In this document: piece by piece, positions 7,694-7,711 of the stretch | Numbering within the stretch: the stretch's first letter is position 1 | How the letters are laid out: every line of letters begins with the position of its first letter | Assembly (NCBI GenBank): GCA_046154695.1 | Contig: JBJXFI010000433.1 | Location: 1-7,711, forward strand | Length of the DNA stretch: 7,711 nucleotides | Direction of reading: 5' to 3' | Source: DALYLB01 sp046154695 | GTDB lineage: Bacteria; Acidobacteriota; Blastocatellia; RBC074 | The notes under the pieces: model-generated | The model's database searches: none | The model's input: the letters and a program-made list of their open reading frames with translations, nothing else | What the model was told of the DNA's origin: nothing | Position numbers and translations under genes: made by a program

Positions 7694-7700
7694 ACCTCCT
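7694..7700 (-). promoter_or_regulatory. Shine-Dalgarno of the first operon gene
   Basis: On the minus strand AGGAGGT stands 3 nt before the ATG at 7690, the strongest ribosome site in the cluster. The window ends 11 nt further upstream, so promoter and operator elements of the operon are not visible. Confidence 0.75.
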
Positions 7701-7711
7701 CGGGAACCGTT

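Overview
This is a GC-rich bacterial window that looks chromosomal. The best guess at source is an Acidobacteriota member (Solibacter/Bryobacter-like). That guess rests on two gene types I associate with the phylum: a small secreted 'NFAGAW...LSDDGKTL' lipocalin-like protein, and a fusion of a YVTN beta-propeller with a phosphoesterase. It is an inference from protein style, not a database match. I see no tRNA, rRNA, CRISPR array, integrase or transposase.

Layout from left to right. Positions 1-164 (+) hold the C-terminal end of an acyl-CoA dehydrogenase. A 112-bp gap with two tandem hairpins follows, then a small exported glycine-rich lipocalin-like protein (277-831, +). This converges on an isochorismatase-family hydrolase (892-1455, -), with a stem-loop between the two stops that looks like the terminator of the minus-strand gene. 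Positions 1456-1754 contain no convincing gene. They hold a weak promoter candidate for the hydrolase, a bulged hairpin and a strong intrinsic terminator that points along the plus strand although no plus-strand gene lies before it.

The rest of the window, 7690 down to 1755 on the minus strand, reads as one four-gene cluster: (i) a secreted seven-blade YVTN propeller fused to an alkaline-phosphatase-superfamily phosphoesterase, (ii) a tandem PRC-barrel protein, (iii) a Tat-exported PhoD-type alkaline phosphatase and (iv) a secreted S1/P1-type zinc nuclease/phospholipase C-like enzyme with all nine zinc ligands in place. The gaps are 52, 22 and 96 nt. Three of the four products are predicted exported phosphoesterases, so the cluster is plausibly a periplasmic or extracellular phosphorus-scavenging set. 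The nuclease would release nucleotides and the phosphatases would release phosphate. Any Pho-box would lie beyond the right edge, because only 21 nt upstream of the first gene are visible.

The 96-nt gap between phoD and the nuclease is largely filled by a 75-nt REP-like inverted repeat: two 29-bp arms matching at 27 positions, each arm itself a hairpin. The non-coding signals (this repeat and the orphan terminator region) and the phosphoesterase cluster are the parts most worth a second look. I found no clearly new defence, mobile or biosynthetic system.
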